Source: Chinchilla lanigera (lineage: Eukaryota; Chordata; Mammalia; Rodentia; Chinchillidae). Taken from it: 64,000 nucleotides of DNA. The notes under the pieces were generated by a model that was not told where the DNA came from, did not search any database, and was given only the letters and a program-made list of their open reading frames with translations. The position numbers and the translations under genes were made by a program. The DNA is taken from positions 12,003,843-12,067,842 of the forward strand of contig NW_004955469.1 in the NCBI RefSeq assembly GCF_000276665.1, in the 5' to 3' direction. Below, piece after piece: positions 12,111 through 23,817 of the stretch. Each line of letters begins with the position of its first letter. Position 1 is the stretch's first letter.

Positions 12111-12790
12111 CATAACCTACAGATCTAGGGAAAATAACCCTAGAAAGAAAATGTTTACCTTGCACTCTGGACCCTCAAGCTAGGAAAGGCCCTGATTCTA
12201 TTTTGATGGGAGAGGTCCGAAGGGAGTGGTGGCCAGGTAGTACCCAGGTCTGTAAGGGTGAGGCTGGGCTTTCTCTGCAGGGGGCCAGGGGATTCCAGCT
12301 CAGGGCCCACCCCACCACAGGACTGCTCAGAGCCCACCCCTACAACTTTTGGAGTGCATTTTCCTGCCACAGAAAGGAGACACCCAGCTCCCTCTGTGTC
12401 TTCGGGAGGGGCTTCTTTCCCTCCAGCTGGGAGTCCTGCCAGGGGGTGAGGAGCCGATGTTCCCAAGGCCAGTACATTTGAGTTTTGCTCTTGGCTGGAA
12501 TTCAGCCCAGGGCCAAGTAAACTGCATCTGGGCCAAGGTGAGACTGTCTCCATGCGGTCTTTGGGCCAAATGGAGAAAGCGCACAGAGCTGAGGGCCAAG
12601 TGCGGTGGTGCAGGCTTGCACTAGCACGTGGACGGGGAGGATCGGGCCATTGGCTGGCTTGGGAACTTGCTGGCAGCATGCTTCAACCCTAGACCTCAGT
12701 CCTGGCCTGAGGAGGGTCAGAGACACAGTTTTAAACCTCCACAATGTATACCTTAGTGCCGAGGAAATCCCTTCATTTTAAAAAGAAGAA
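12110..12790. other. GC-rich single-copy stretch
   Basis: Overlapping open frames on both strands (174 codons minus, 92 plus) without family features; a possible B1 remnant begins near 12597. No gene supported. Confidence 0.45.
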
Positions 12791-12794
12791 AACT

Positions 12795-12965
12795 GAGATC
12801 CGTTGGGGATTTGCTGTATGCCCGACACTTTGCAGTACAAGGGGTCTTACTAATACTCTCATCTTTTAAAATGAGAAAGTCTAGGCCCACGAGAAAGGGC
12901 CTTGCTGAAGGTTACTGGGCTAATTCATTAATGAGCCAGCCAGGGCTAGGACTGGGTACTTTTAA
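12795..12965 (-). mobile_element. MIR SINE
   Basis: Reverse complement of MIR: GTATGCCCGACACTTTGCAG ... TTTTAAAATGAGAAAGTCTA ... CCAGCCAGGGCTAGGACT. Confidence 0.65.
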
Positions 12966-12989
12966 ATCCCTGGGTATGGAAGTATAGTA

Positions 12990-14349
12990 GGGAAAGGATC
13001 ACAGGACTCAGGTTCCCTCCAAGCTCTGCCTCTTACGAATCCTTTGAATTTGGGCACAGTTACTGATCCCACATGAGCTCCAATTTTCCTCTCCTGTAGA
13101 ACCAGAGGCTGCCCACCTCGGAGGGTCCTCTTAGAATGCTTGCAAAGGACCGCATGTCCTGTCCAGCCTTCAGGTGGAGCATATTACAGGCAGTTATGAC
13201 GTCCACCACACTAGTTTCTGCCACCTCTTGTGGGAGCCCCAACAGAGGAACCCGCCTAGGTCCATGTCGCAGGGATTTCTGGGAGATCTCTGACACTGAA
13301 GCAAACCCCTTCTCCACGCCACTATATTCTGATGCACGCTGGGGCCCTGGTTGCCTGATTCCTCTGCCACCATCTGGCTTCTTCTCTGAGAAATAGCTTG
13401 ACAGGAACACCAGCAAGAAGGCTCAGCACTCTAAATCATTTTCTGCATCTGTCCTGGACAAACTCAAACCCTGCTCAGAGCAAGGGTAAGGTGCTGGCCC
13501 AAAGTCAGGCCAGAGAGACGACTGAAAGGTTGCCTGTCCGAAATGATCTGCATCCAGGAGATGCAGTAGTTCATCCTGCTCCTCCCGAGAGATCTCCAGC
13601 AGGAATGGCCCCCATGCCTTGCTCTGCTGGTCCTCAGCCCTTTGCAGATCTGATCCGCCTGGAGCTTCCCCAGGGTCTGGCTGAGCATGCGTGCCTTCCC
13701 TTGAGGGTCAGCCCCAAGGTTCCCTTTAAAGGCTTGGGAGTGAGCACAGCCACCTCAAATGGGACCCCGTAAGACCAGCCAGAGAGCCTAGAGCTGCTTC
13801 CCATCCTGCCTGGGAAACATTTCCTTTTCTATTTGCAGAATCACAGATGTTGACTTTTGATCTCATTCTCTCTCCCCTGGGGCCTCAAATCAGTGGTGAT
13901 AGCTATTTCTTTCTTTCTTTTCTTTTTTCTTTTCTCTGTGAAGAAAAAAAGTCAGGAGGAGACTGAAAGGTTTTGAAAACACTGAAGCAGTAACATACTG
14001 ACTACTGGGGCGAGAAGAAAAAGATCTAGCCCTCTCAGGAGAGGCTGGTGGCCATGGGCACACAGAGCTGGCTTGGCGCTCTGCAGGGCAGTGCTTCTTC
14101 GCCTTTAGTGTCTGTCTGTCATCGAGGGATCTTATTACAGTGCAATTCAGGCTCCATATCTAATGAGGTCCTGGCTGCTGCTCCGGATTACGCTGAGAGG
14201 AGTAGCTGGGGAGGTTCTTCCGCGCTCCGCCGGGCCTGCTCCTGCAGCACTGGGATCCATCAGCCCTCCCTGCCACCATCGCGCAGCTGGGCCTCTGCAG
14301 CCAAGATGCTGCCTGTGCAAGCTTCTTTGCAGACACTTTCACTGAAACC
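12990..14349. other. Single-copy stretch, possible noncoding regulatory DNA
   Basis: Includes a possible MIR piece (13000-13070) and a TTTC-rich run (13909-13936). The block 14120-14170 has an AT-rich homeobox-like site (TCTAATGAG) in otherwise GC-rich unique DNA. Open frames up to 130 codons carry no recognisable motif. Confidence 0.4.
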
Positions 14350-14516
14350 AGGTGGGTGGCGCACGCCTGGAATCCCAGCACTAGGGAGGCTGAGGCAGAA
14401 GAGTTTGCAAGTTTACAAGTTTGGAACGTTGCAAGTGTGAGGCCAGCTTGGAATACATAGTGACTTCAAGGCCAGTTTGAAGTACATAGTGATACCCTTT
14501 CTCAAAAGACAAAAAA
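14350..14516 (+). mobile_element. B1-type SINE
   Basis: GGTGGCGCACGCCTGGAATC, GGGAGGCTGAGGCAG, and two copies of the AAGGCCAG / GAGGCCAG segment, ending CCTTTCTCAAAAGAC with an A-rich tail. Carries an internal expansion relative to consensus. Confidence 0.85.
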
Positions 14517-14822
14517 TAAAGTGAAAAAGAACAAAAACAAAAACAAAAAGAACCGTGTACTTATTTGTACCCCTAGTGTTCCACTGAAACTAAAGGGCTT
14601 CCTGAGACAAGCCAGTTTCCAAACGAGTCGCACGGTGGCTCTTGGGGAAGGAGTAGGGAGTTGGGGTGGGGCCTCCTTCTCTTTCCCCATTTTCTGTCCT
14701 CTTTAGCTTATTCATCTTTTTAAAAAATGATGTTCAGCTCAGTCATTACAATACATATTGAATCTCATTCCACAAGTGCACAGGCTTTTAAATGCCGGTG
14801 AAATTTGCCTGTTTCTGTAGTA

Positions 14823-14946
14823 ATGTTTGTTTGTTTGGAGACAGGGTTTCACTATGTAGTTCAGGCTGGTCTTGAACTCAGAGCAATCCTCCTGCCTCAG
14901 CCTCTGAGTGCTGGGATTATTAGCATGTACCACCACACACAGCTCT
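14823..14946 (-). mobile_element. B1-type SINE, monomer
   Basis: (GTTT)n tail, GGAGACAGGGTTTCACTATG, CTCAGCCTCTGAGTGCTGG, ending CACCACACACAGCTC. Confidence 0.85.
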
Positions 14947-15297
14947 AACAGTTTTTTTAAGTCAAATTCTATACATTTTGTGCACATGGATTTAACCTAA
15001 AAGATGCATCCCATGACAACTCATAAATAAGAAAACAGATTCTGCAATGACCTCCAGCAAGGTCTCATCTTTTAAAGATTCCAGCATCTCCCAATACAGC
15101 CACCCTGGAGACAAAAACTTCAGCACATGGGACTCTGGGGAAACATTCCACAGTCAAATTAGAGCAGTGCCTTGCAAGGATGAGTTCTTTCCGGGCATTT
15201 AACCATAACAATTGACTATCAGAGATTACATCAGACACAATTAACCTGAGGAAGGACTAAAGTACTCATATAGTTTTTCAAAAAGCTCCCCAAATCA

Positions 15298-15392
15298 CCA
15301 GATGTCATGGTGCATTACTATAATCTCAGCATTCAAGAGGCTGAGGCAGGAAGCTCTCAAGTTCAAGGTCAGCCTGAGCTACACAACCAGAT
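15298..15392 (+). mobile_element. B1-type SINE, 3'-truncated
   Basis: GATGTCATGGTGCATTACTA ... GAGGCTGAGGCAGGAAGC ... CAGCCTGAGCTACACAACCA; no A tail. The next 1.2 kb (to 16590) is unannotated single-copy DNA. Confidence 0.75.
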
Positions 15393-16594
15393 GGTATCAA
15401 CCACGGTTCCTGCCTTCAAGATTCGCACAGTCTAGAAAGGAGATTGTTAAAGTAAAACTAACTGTGCCTCGAGGCTCCATAAATAAAGAAACAGGGAAAT
15501 GTTGCTTCTGGATGTTTAAGTAAAAGAGGAGGAGGAAGTGAAGCAATCTGCCTGTTACTCTGTCATCATATTCCCTCTCCCTCCCCCAGGGGGGATACAA
15601 CTCAGATTAAAGAACATAATGAGCTGCAGGGCAGATGCCTAGCTCTCAGAGTTGAGTCCTGGGGAGAAGGGGCAAGACTGTGCCACCGAGATGGGTGGTT
15701 TTCCAGACCGGCCACTTCTTAATTCAAGAATGCAAACCTGCCCCACTGATGCCAGAGGCTCAGCGAGGGATGATTTTCAGCTGTTTCTTTGCTAAACTCC
15801 AGGTAATCAAAGTCAGCCTTCTTCTTTCTCCAACCTCTTTTCTGAAGGCTTATTCAGCCACAGCCTTCAGCCGCCCTCCCTCCCAGAGGTGCTCAGCGGG
15901 TCTCCTCACTCCGTACCCACCCAGGCTTACCTACCCCCAAATGCTCTCTCCCTGGATGCAGTCCGGACTGCTGGGCTGCAGGTGACAATTACCTGGGCTG
16001 GAACTTATGCTGAGTGGGAAGGGCCAGGGAGTGAGAGAGCTGCTTAAGAACACTCATTTAATGAAGAAGGTGTGAATCTATGACTCCAGGAAAAATTCCA
16101 CTGTGGGCGCCCACCTCTAAATCAGTTCACTAGAGAAGAACATAAAAGGATTTGGGCAAAAAATGGCACATGCCCAAGCTTGCCCCTGACCTCACACCTG
16201 GGCCTCAGCAGGAAAGGGTGAGTGGTGATCCCTCCCACCGGGGGTTGAGCTTGTTCCCAGGCAGAGCTGTCCAAAATGGAACGGACTGTTTCCTGAGCGT
16301 GAGTTTCCCACCAGAGGCCTTTTGTGGCATAAGGGTTGAGATCGAGGGCAGGAATGTTGAAGCGATGGTTAGGGTACTGACTACCGTGAATGCATTTTAT
16401 AAGAAACCTCCTAAAAGCACTTCATGGCCTATGTTTTACCACCTTCTGATTCTATGATTCTTTGAACTGTCAGCTGAATTCAGGTCTCCTGCAAGAGCGA
16501 CAGCAACAACGCTTCAAAAACATGAGTATCAACAAACGTTCCCTGGGACTCTGTTTGGTTGCAGCTCTGTAACGGTCTCAAATACATCCTCTTT

Positions 16595-16735
16595 CTCAAT
16601 CCTGGCATCCACTCCGAGAGGTAGGTATTATTATGCCCATTTTGCAAATTTTAAAACCAAGGCTCAACAACCTTGAAAGATACGCTGAGTATCACACAAA
16701 TGCCAAGTGGTTGCAGACTGGGTTTCTTGACATCT
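16595..16735 (-). mobile_element. MIR SINE
   Basis: GAGGTAGGTATTATTATGCC, 'CATTTTGCAAATTTTAAAACC', AAGGCTCAACAACCTTGAAA: reverse complement of MIR. Confidence 0.8.
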
Positions 16736-17188
16736 GATCTGATGCTCATAATATGAGATCATGATTTGTATTCTATTGACACACAGTAACGTCGGAGGAA
16801 AAAGTCCTCAGATCACTGATTTTCAAGAAAGTAAATGATTTTAAGAAGGAAAGGATTTGGTCAACTTCAACGGCTGAGATTAGCTGTCAGGGCAGTGCTC
16901 AGGAGCCACCAGCAGGGGGCAGGAGCCTGCCACGCTAGACGCTTTTAACCCGCAGCCTTCGAGGGCTGGAACTGTACAGTAGGACGTTTTCTCAAACAGC
17001 AAACCCAGAGGGCAAGCCCAGCCAGAGAGGGCTGCTGCGCAGGCTGGCGCGATGTGGGAAGAAGAGGCTCTCTTCCATGGCCTGCACCCAGAAGGTGGAA
17101 GATGCTTCCAAGGCCGAGAGGCAGCGTGAGACACCGGCACGTCCACCCAATTGGAAGAAAAATGTCCAGGACTCAGGGCTCCACTGCC

Positions 17189-17320
17189 ATGCTCTGGCTG
17201 GTGACGGCTGTCCTGTCTGCGTCAGTCTCTGCATTCACGAGAGAAAATAATAACTCCTGCTCTTGGGAGTATGAGGGCAATCGGAGTAAAAGCACTTTGC
17301 AACCTTTCCTGAGCATACAG
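17189..17320 (+). CDS. Candidate first coding exon of an unidentified secreted protein (uncertain)
   Basis: An open frame from ATG at 17189 encodes 44 residues and ends exactly at CAG followed by a GTGAGT donor (17321), phase 0. Residues 1-15 (MLWLVTAVLSASVSA) look like a signal peptide with an A-x-A-like cleavage end. The next part has one Cys (residue 24) and two N-glycosylation sequons (N21-N-S and N31-R-S). An in-frame ATG also exists at 17162. I do not recognise the family and found no second exon or promoter. Similar composition can arise by chance in GC-rich DNA, so this is a lead only. Alternatives: a decayed gene, an exon of a noncoding RNA, or chance. Confidence 0.25.
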
Positions 17321-18479
17321 GTGAGTTGAGGGGAGTGCGCAGGGTGCTCCCTGCAGCGCCTGTTACCGGCGCATGAGCTGGTGACAAAGTGAAGGAGGCC
17401 CGGGTAGGGACGAGAGGAAGCAGGGAACGTCATGGCCCCATGTGGTTGCGGCCTCCTAGATATCAGGACACCAGGACATCATCCCAGTGCAGCCTGCTTC
17501 ACATGGGCTGCCTGTCCCCAGAAGTCCTACGTCCTAAGAGACGCCCATGGCTCCGAGATGTGACCAAGCTCCCTCAGCTCCAGGGATGGGTGGCACAGCC
17601 CCCTCTCAGCCCGCCCAGTTCAGATCTGAAAAGGACCGAATTCCCCCTCTAACTGCTCTCCCGGCAGCCCGGCACCATCACAATAACCCATGCTTCCCAC
17701 GGCTACCCAGGGGCACATCTTGGGCATATGCAAGGTTTGCTTCATCAGGCCAAGGAGCCCAAGAAGCTGGGAGAGAAGATACTGCTTTAACCCCTTTCTC
17801 TGAGAAGAATAAACTCTCAGTACTTAACTGATTTGCCCAGAGTTACCCACAGGGTAGAACACAAAACAAAACCCAGAACCTGAGCTCATGGCCCTAAAGA
17901 CACAACTTTACATTAATATATCTGCCAACACAGATCTTTCATCTGCTGTCTCTCTCTCTCTCTCTCAAGTTTCTGGTATAGAAATACAACTGTCATCCTC
18001 AACATACGACACACTATCATTATCAAGCTGTGCAAAGACCCTCGTTTTGTTCAATTCATTTTATTTCATTTTACTCTTATGCCCAACTGTATTCCCACTC
18101 TCCCATACCTGTCCTTGTCTCTCCCTTCCCAGATGGCACTGCTTATAATTTCTAAACATGTTTTTGGAATATGCATGTATTTTGAGAGAGAGAGAGGATC
18201 TTTCTGGATGGCTAGTGTGTCCTAAATTTATGACAGTGGTTTTGGGCTACAAACCTTTCTCTTATTTCCTACCTCAAATGCTTTGTTATTTTTAATCATA
18301 TAAAAATAACATCAAGTTTACCATCTTAACATGGGTGGGGGAATTGTCAGTGGGTATCTAATTTGTGTTACACAAGATAATAAAGTTCTAGATATCTGTT
18401 GTTAACAAAGTGCACACAGGCACGTGGTTAACACTGCTATATTACACAATTAAAAATATTTAAGAAGGAAAATTGATGT
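17321..18479. other. Unannotated stretch between candidate exon and L1
   Basis: GC-rich until about 17800, then AT-rich. Contains a (TC)n run at 17951-17968 and a GA run near 18186. I found no partner exon for the candidate at 17189-17320. Confidence 0.45.
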
Positions 18480-20452
18480 TCTATGTTTTCTTTTTTTATC
18501 GGTATATTTTGGATCTATATAATGATAGCATTCAGCATAGGGAGTTTGTACCTGTACATGACATATCTTACTTCTCCTTCTGCTCTCATTCCCCTCCCCT
18601 CCCTTAAACTCCTCTTCCCTCCTTATTTACAAAGGGGTTGTTTCCATTTTTCCCTTCTATTCTTGTTTTTCCCATGTCCCTTTCTTCCTTTTTCCCTACC
18701 CTCCCTAGTTCTCCTTTCCTTTGAACAATTTCTTCCTATTTCACAATTTCTGTTATACATTTTGGCTGTTATTTACACTTTTAATTTCTCACACCAGAGA
18801 GATGATGCACTATTTACACACCTGTGTCCATCTCAAGGGCCATCCATTTAGCTATAAATGTCTCAAGTTTATCCTTCTTTATGGCAATGTAGTACTCCAC
18901 TGTATTTTAAAAAAAACACACATCTTTTTTCCCCATTCATCAGCTGAGGGGCATGTGAGTTGTTTCCAAGATATAACTATTATAAACTGTGCTGGTATAA
19001 AAATGGGTACAAATATATTGCTATGGTATGATGCTCTTAATTCTTTTGAGACTATACCAAGAAAGAGAATAGAATAGCTGGGTCAAATGGGACTTGTAGT
19101 ACTAGTTTTATGAGGAATCTCACTGATTTCCACAGTAGTTCCACCAGTCTACACTCCCACTAACAGTGGAGAAGGGTTCCTTTTTCCCCACAACCCCACC
19201 AGCATTTGTTATTAGTTGATTTCTTGATAGCCAGTCTTTGAGGAGTGAGATGGAATCCTAGTATCATTTTAATTTGCATCTCTCAAATGACCAGTGATTT
19301 TGAACATTTTTTCATATATTTATTTGCCATTTCTATTTCTTCATCTGAGAAGTATCTATTCATTTCAGATGCCCATTTTTGGATTGGGTCTTTAAATTTG
19401 AGGGGGGGAAGATCTGATTTGTTTGAGTTCTTTATATATTCTAGATATTAGTACTTTGAGAAACAACTGGAAAAATTTTTTCCCACACTGTGGGTTGTCT
19501 CTTCACTCTGTTGGTGGTCTCTTTTGCTGTGCAAAAGCTTTTTAATAAGATGAGGCTGCAGTTGTTGATTCTTTGTGATAGTTCCTGTGCAAGCGGGGTT
19601 TTATCCATAAAGTTTTTTGCCTACACCAAATGTCCTCAAGAGTTCTACCTATTCTCTCTTCCAACAGACTTAGTGTTTCTGTTTTAATATTTAGCTCTTT
19701 GATACATATCAATTTTAGTTTACTGCATGGTACAAGATTTGGGTCTAGTTTTAATCTTTGGCATATGAAAACCATTTTTTCCAGCATCATTTATAAAAGA
19801 GTCTATGTTTCTTCCAATGAATGTGTTTGGCTCCTTTGTCAAAGATAAGCTGGCTGAGTGTGTTTGCAGTTGTTTCTGCATCTTCTGATCTGTTCCATTG
19901 ATACTTGGGTCTATTTTTTGTTTTTTGTTTTTTGGTTTTTTTGGTTGTATCATGTTGTATTTATCACAAATTTTTGTAGTGTAATTTCAAGACAGGGATT
20001 GTGATGCCCCCTGCCTTGCCTTTTCTGCCTAGAATTGCTTTTGCTATTCTAGGTCTCTGCTGCTTCCAAATGAATTTTAGGATTGTTTTGTCTAATTCTG
20101 TGAGATATACTATTGGAATTTTGATTGGGATTGCATTAAATCTGTATAACAATTTTGGAAGTATGGTCATTTTCACTATATTGGTTCTTCCTAGCCAAAA
20201 ACAAGGCATATCTTTCCCTTTTTTTTGATATCCTCTTCAATCTCCTTTTTTCACAGTACTGTAGTTTTCAATGTAAAGGTCTTTTACTTCCTTCAATAGA
20301 TTGACTCTTAGGTATTTCATTTTTTAGATATTATTATGAAAGGTGTTTTTCCCCTAATTTCTCTTTCAGTGAGTTTGTTATTTGTATACAGTAATGCTAT
20401 TTATTTTTGAGTATTGATTTTGTATCCAACTATACTACTGAACTTGTTTATT

Positions 20453-20541
20453 TTTATTTTTTTTTCCGGTACCGGGAATCAAACTCACAACCTTGCACTT
20501 GCCAGGCAGGTGCTGTGCCACTGAGCTAAATCCCCAGCCCC
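20453..20541 (-). mobile_element. ID SINE inserted in the L1
   Basis: TTTCCGGTACCGGGAATCAA ... GAGCTAAATCCCCAGCCC. Exact 15-bp duplication CTGAACTTGTTTATT (20438-20452 and 20542-20556). Confidence 0.95.
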
Positions 20542-21551
20542 CTGAACTTGTTTATTAAACCCCACTTTTGGTGGAGATTTGGGGGCTCTTCTATGTAGAG
20601 TATCATGTTATCTGCAAATAATTATAATTTAACTTTTTTTCCTTTCTTATTATTATTCCTTTTATTTCTTTCTTATGCCTAATTGCTCTGGCTATTGTTT
20701 CCAGAACTATATTGAATAAGAGTGGTGACAGAAGATATTCTTGTCTTGTTCCTGATTTTAGAGTGACTGCTTTCAGTTTTTGTTCATTTATTATGATGTT
20801 GTCTGTTGCTTTGTCATAGATGGCTTTTGTCAATTGTGATAAAGACCATCTACTCAAACTTTTGTAGGGTTATTATTTTTTTTTTTTTACCATGAATGGG
20901 TGTTGGACTTTGTCAAATGCTTTTTCTGCATCTATTGAGATCATTGTACAGTATTTGTCCTTGACTTTGTTAATATGATGTATTACAGTTATTGATTTGT
21001 TTATGTTGAACCATCCCTGAATCCCTTGGATGAATCCTATTTGGTCATGGTGTATAATGTTCTTGATGATTTGGTGCATTCTTTTTGCCAGTATCTAATT
21101 GAGGATTTTTGTGTCTATGTTCATGAGGGAGATTGGCATGTAGTTGTCCTTTTTGGTTGGATCCTTCCTTGGTTTTGTTATATATGGTAATTTTTGATTC
21201 CAGGAATGAATCTGAGAGTATTACTTCCCTTTTAATTTCATTAAAGAGTTTGAAAAGAGGTAGCATTATGTATTTTCTAAATTTCTTATAGAATTCAGCA
21301 ATGAGTCCATCAGGGCCTAGTCTTTTCTTTGTTGGTAGTTTTTTAATTGCATCTTCAATTTCATTGACTGATGTTGGCTTATTTAGAATTTTTCTATTGT
21401 CTTGGTTCAGTTTTGGTCATTCATATGTATCTAGGATTCTGTCCATTTCTTCTGATTTTTTCTATTTTATTAGAATACAGTTTCTCAAAGTAGGTATTAT
21501 TGTCTTCTGGATTTTTGCAGGATATGTTATGATTTCACCCTTTTAATTCCT

Positions 21552-21718
21552 AATTGTGGTGAGTGCATTCCTGCAATCCCAGCTCTTGGGAGGCTGAGGC
21601 AGGAGGATCATTGTAAGTTCGAGACCAGCCTGGGCTACAAAGTGAGCTCAAGGTCAGCCTAAACTGCATAGCAAGACCCTATCTCAAAAAGACAAAAAAA
21701 AATAATAATAATAATTCC
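21552..21718 (+). mobile_element. B1-type SINE inserted in the L1
   Basis: Full element, GGGAGGCTGAGGCAGGAGG, internal duplication, CCTATCTCAAAAAGAC and (AAT)n tail. Flanks TTCCTAATTG and TTCCCAATTG are a degraded target duplication. Confidence 0.92.
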
Positions 21719-22629
21719 CAATTGCATGAATTTGAGTCTTTCTTTCCTTTTTTGATAAGGTTGGCTAAGAATTGCCCATTTTACTTCATCTTCCAAAGAA
21801 TCAACACTCTGATTTATTGATTCTTTGTATTGTTTTCTCAGTCTCCATTGCATTAATTTCTGATCTTTATAATTTCCTCCCACATATGAGCTAATAGTCT
21901 TGACGTGTTCTTATTTTTCTAGAACTTTGAGGTTCAGCGTTAGGGTGTTTATTTGTCCCTCATTCTGTTTTTCTGATATGAGAACTAACCACTGTATATT
22001 TCCCTTGTCGGACTGCTTTCATTGCATCCCATAAGTTCTGGTATGTTGTATTGGCATTATCATTTAATTGTAGAAACTGCTAATTTCCTTCTTTAATTTC
22101 ATCTGTGACCCATTGGTTGTTCAAGAGGGTGTTATTTAATTTCCACTTGTTTATGAAGTTTTTGTGATTTCTTTAACTATTGACTTCCAGTTTTATTGCA
22201 TACAGTCTGATAATATGCGTGGGATAATTTCAATTCCTTTATATTTACTTAACCATTTCTATGAGCTAATATTTGTCTATTTGGAGACTATTCTGTGTAC
22301 AGCTGAGAAGAGTGTGTATTCTGATGTTGTTGGGTGGAACACTGTGTATGTATCTACTAAGTCCATTTGTTCAAAGTTTGGTTCAATTCTGATATTTCCT
22401 TGTAGAGTTTTTGTTTGTCTAGTTGATCTGTCTATTTGTGATAGTGGGTATTGAGGTCACCCACTGCAATTGTATTAATGTTTACTTGATTTTTCATGTC
22501 TGTTAATATTTGTTTTATATAGTTGGGTGCACTGGTATTTGGTGCATATATATTGATGATTGTTATCTCTTCTTCTTGGATTGTTCCTTTTACAAAGATG
22601 TAGTGACCTTCTTTGTCTCTCTCAATCAA

Positions 22630-22633
<4 letters not shown>

Positions 22634-22664
<31 letters not shown>

Positions 22665-22742
22665 CTCCGGTACCGGGAACCGAACTCACGACCTTGCGCT
22701 TGCCAGGCAGGCGCTTTTGCCGCTGAGCTAAATCCCCAGCCC
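22634..22742 (-). mobile_element. ID SINE inserted in the L1 endonuclease region
   Basis: Long T tail of about 30 bp, then TCCGGTACCGGGAACCGAAC ... GCTAAATCCCCAGCC. Exact 17-bp duplication CTCTCTCAATCAATCTT (22617-22633 and 22743-22759). The exact duplication and long tail mark it as recent. Confidence 0.96.
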
Positions 22743-23424
22743 CTCTCTCAATCAATCTTAGTTTGAAATCCACTTTGTCTGCAAATAGAATAGCTACCCT
22801 TGATTTTTCCCAGGTTCCTGTCACATGGAGTACTGTTTTCCATCCTTTGTCTTTCAGTTTATGAATTTAATTTTTAATTAAATGTGTTTCTTGTATGCAG
22901 TATATTGTCAAATCTCGCTTCTTGATCCATTCTGCCAGTCTGGTGAATTGGTGAACTGATACCATTGACATTAATGGTTATAACTGATATATATTGGATT
23001 ATCCTTGTCATATTATTTTCTCTGTTGTTGATTAGCTTTTTTCCCCATTTTTAAATTTCTTGCCTTACCTAGTGGATTCATTCTGTTGGGGTTGATGGAG
23101 TTATAGTCCTGGTTATCTCTTTCTAGACTATCTTCAGAACTTTTGGAGTGTTGGTTTGCTGATCATAAATTCCTTCAGGTGTTGTATGGAAGTACCTTAT
23201 CTTTCTTACCCGTTTTGAAAGATAGTTTTGTGGAGTACATCAATGTGGGTTGGAGGCTCTTTTCTTTTAGGGCTTAAAATACTTCTCTCCAAGCTCCCCT
23301 TGACTTTAATGTTTGTGTTGCGGAGTCTGCTATGATTCTGATGGGGTTTCCTTTATATGTGACTTGCTTCTTTTCTCTAATTCTGTTCTTGCATTGAATT
23401 TCTGGAATGTTAACTATTATATTC

Positions 23425-23817
23425 CTAGTGATCATGGCTAATTGCAATGTGATAGCCCTCAGTTATCTTTATGTTAAATTCTTTTTCCATGCTTGGGAAG
23501 TTTTCTGCCATTACCTCTGTGAATAGATTTTTTATATCATTTGTATCATCTCCTACTTTTTCACTCACTCTGATCAATCTTGTTATTCTTCTTTGTATCT
23601 TTTGGCAGCTATTGGATTGATTGTTTTGTGGTCCCTTGCTATTTTTAAGACGTCTTTCTTTTTCATGTTTGCTAACTACAATCCTGTCTTCTAGACCTAA
23701 TACTCTGTCCTCATATTGGCTTATTTTGCTGTGTGTACTTTCAATGGAATTTTTGATCTCCTGGTTATCTATTTGAGTCTGTTTCATAGATTCTACTTTC
23801 TTTCCTATGTTGGGCAT
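23425..23817 (-). pseudogene. L1 ORF1 remnant
   Basis: A 130-codon open stretch on the minus strand, upstream of the ORF2 remains. ORF1 encodes the RNA-binding chaperone of the L1 particle. The piece has a heptad-like, charged helical run (KISQYEDRVLGLEDRI) typical of the ORF1 coiled coil, followed by the region that leads to the RNA-recognition domain (ENFPSMEKEFNIKITEGY resembles the conserved ENFP-L segment). It is shorter than the usual 300-370 residues because of frame breaks on both sides. Confidence 0.8.

Larger units (their letters stand above)
19540..22824 (-). pseudogene. L1 ORF2 remnant (endonuclease + reverse transcriptase)
   Basis: ORF2 encodes the nicking endonuclease and reverse transcriptase of L1. 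Pieces in order on the minus strand: endonuclease with INIYAPNTSAPNYIKQ (about 22500-22600), split by an ID SINE; RT with [16 protein letters not shown] (about 20900-20950) and [17 protein letters not shown] (about 20720-20780); and a C-terminal part with [20 protein letters not shown] (about 20130-20200). The catalytic FADD box near 20600-20625 reads FADN, preceded closely by a stop, so RT activity is lost. Many further stops and frameshifts are present. Confidence 0.85.

Noticed and set aside
12155..12679. 174-codon minus-strand frame
   Set aside because: Overlaps other frames on both strands in GC-rich unique DNA; no recognisable motif.
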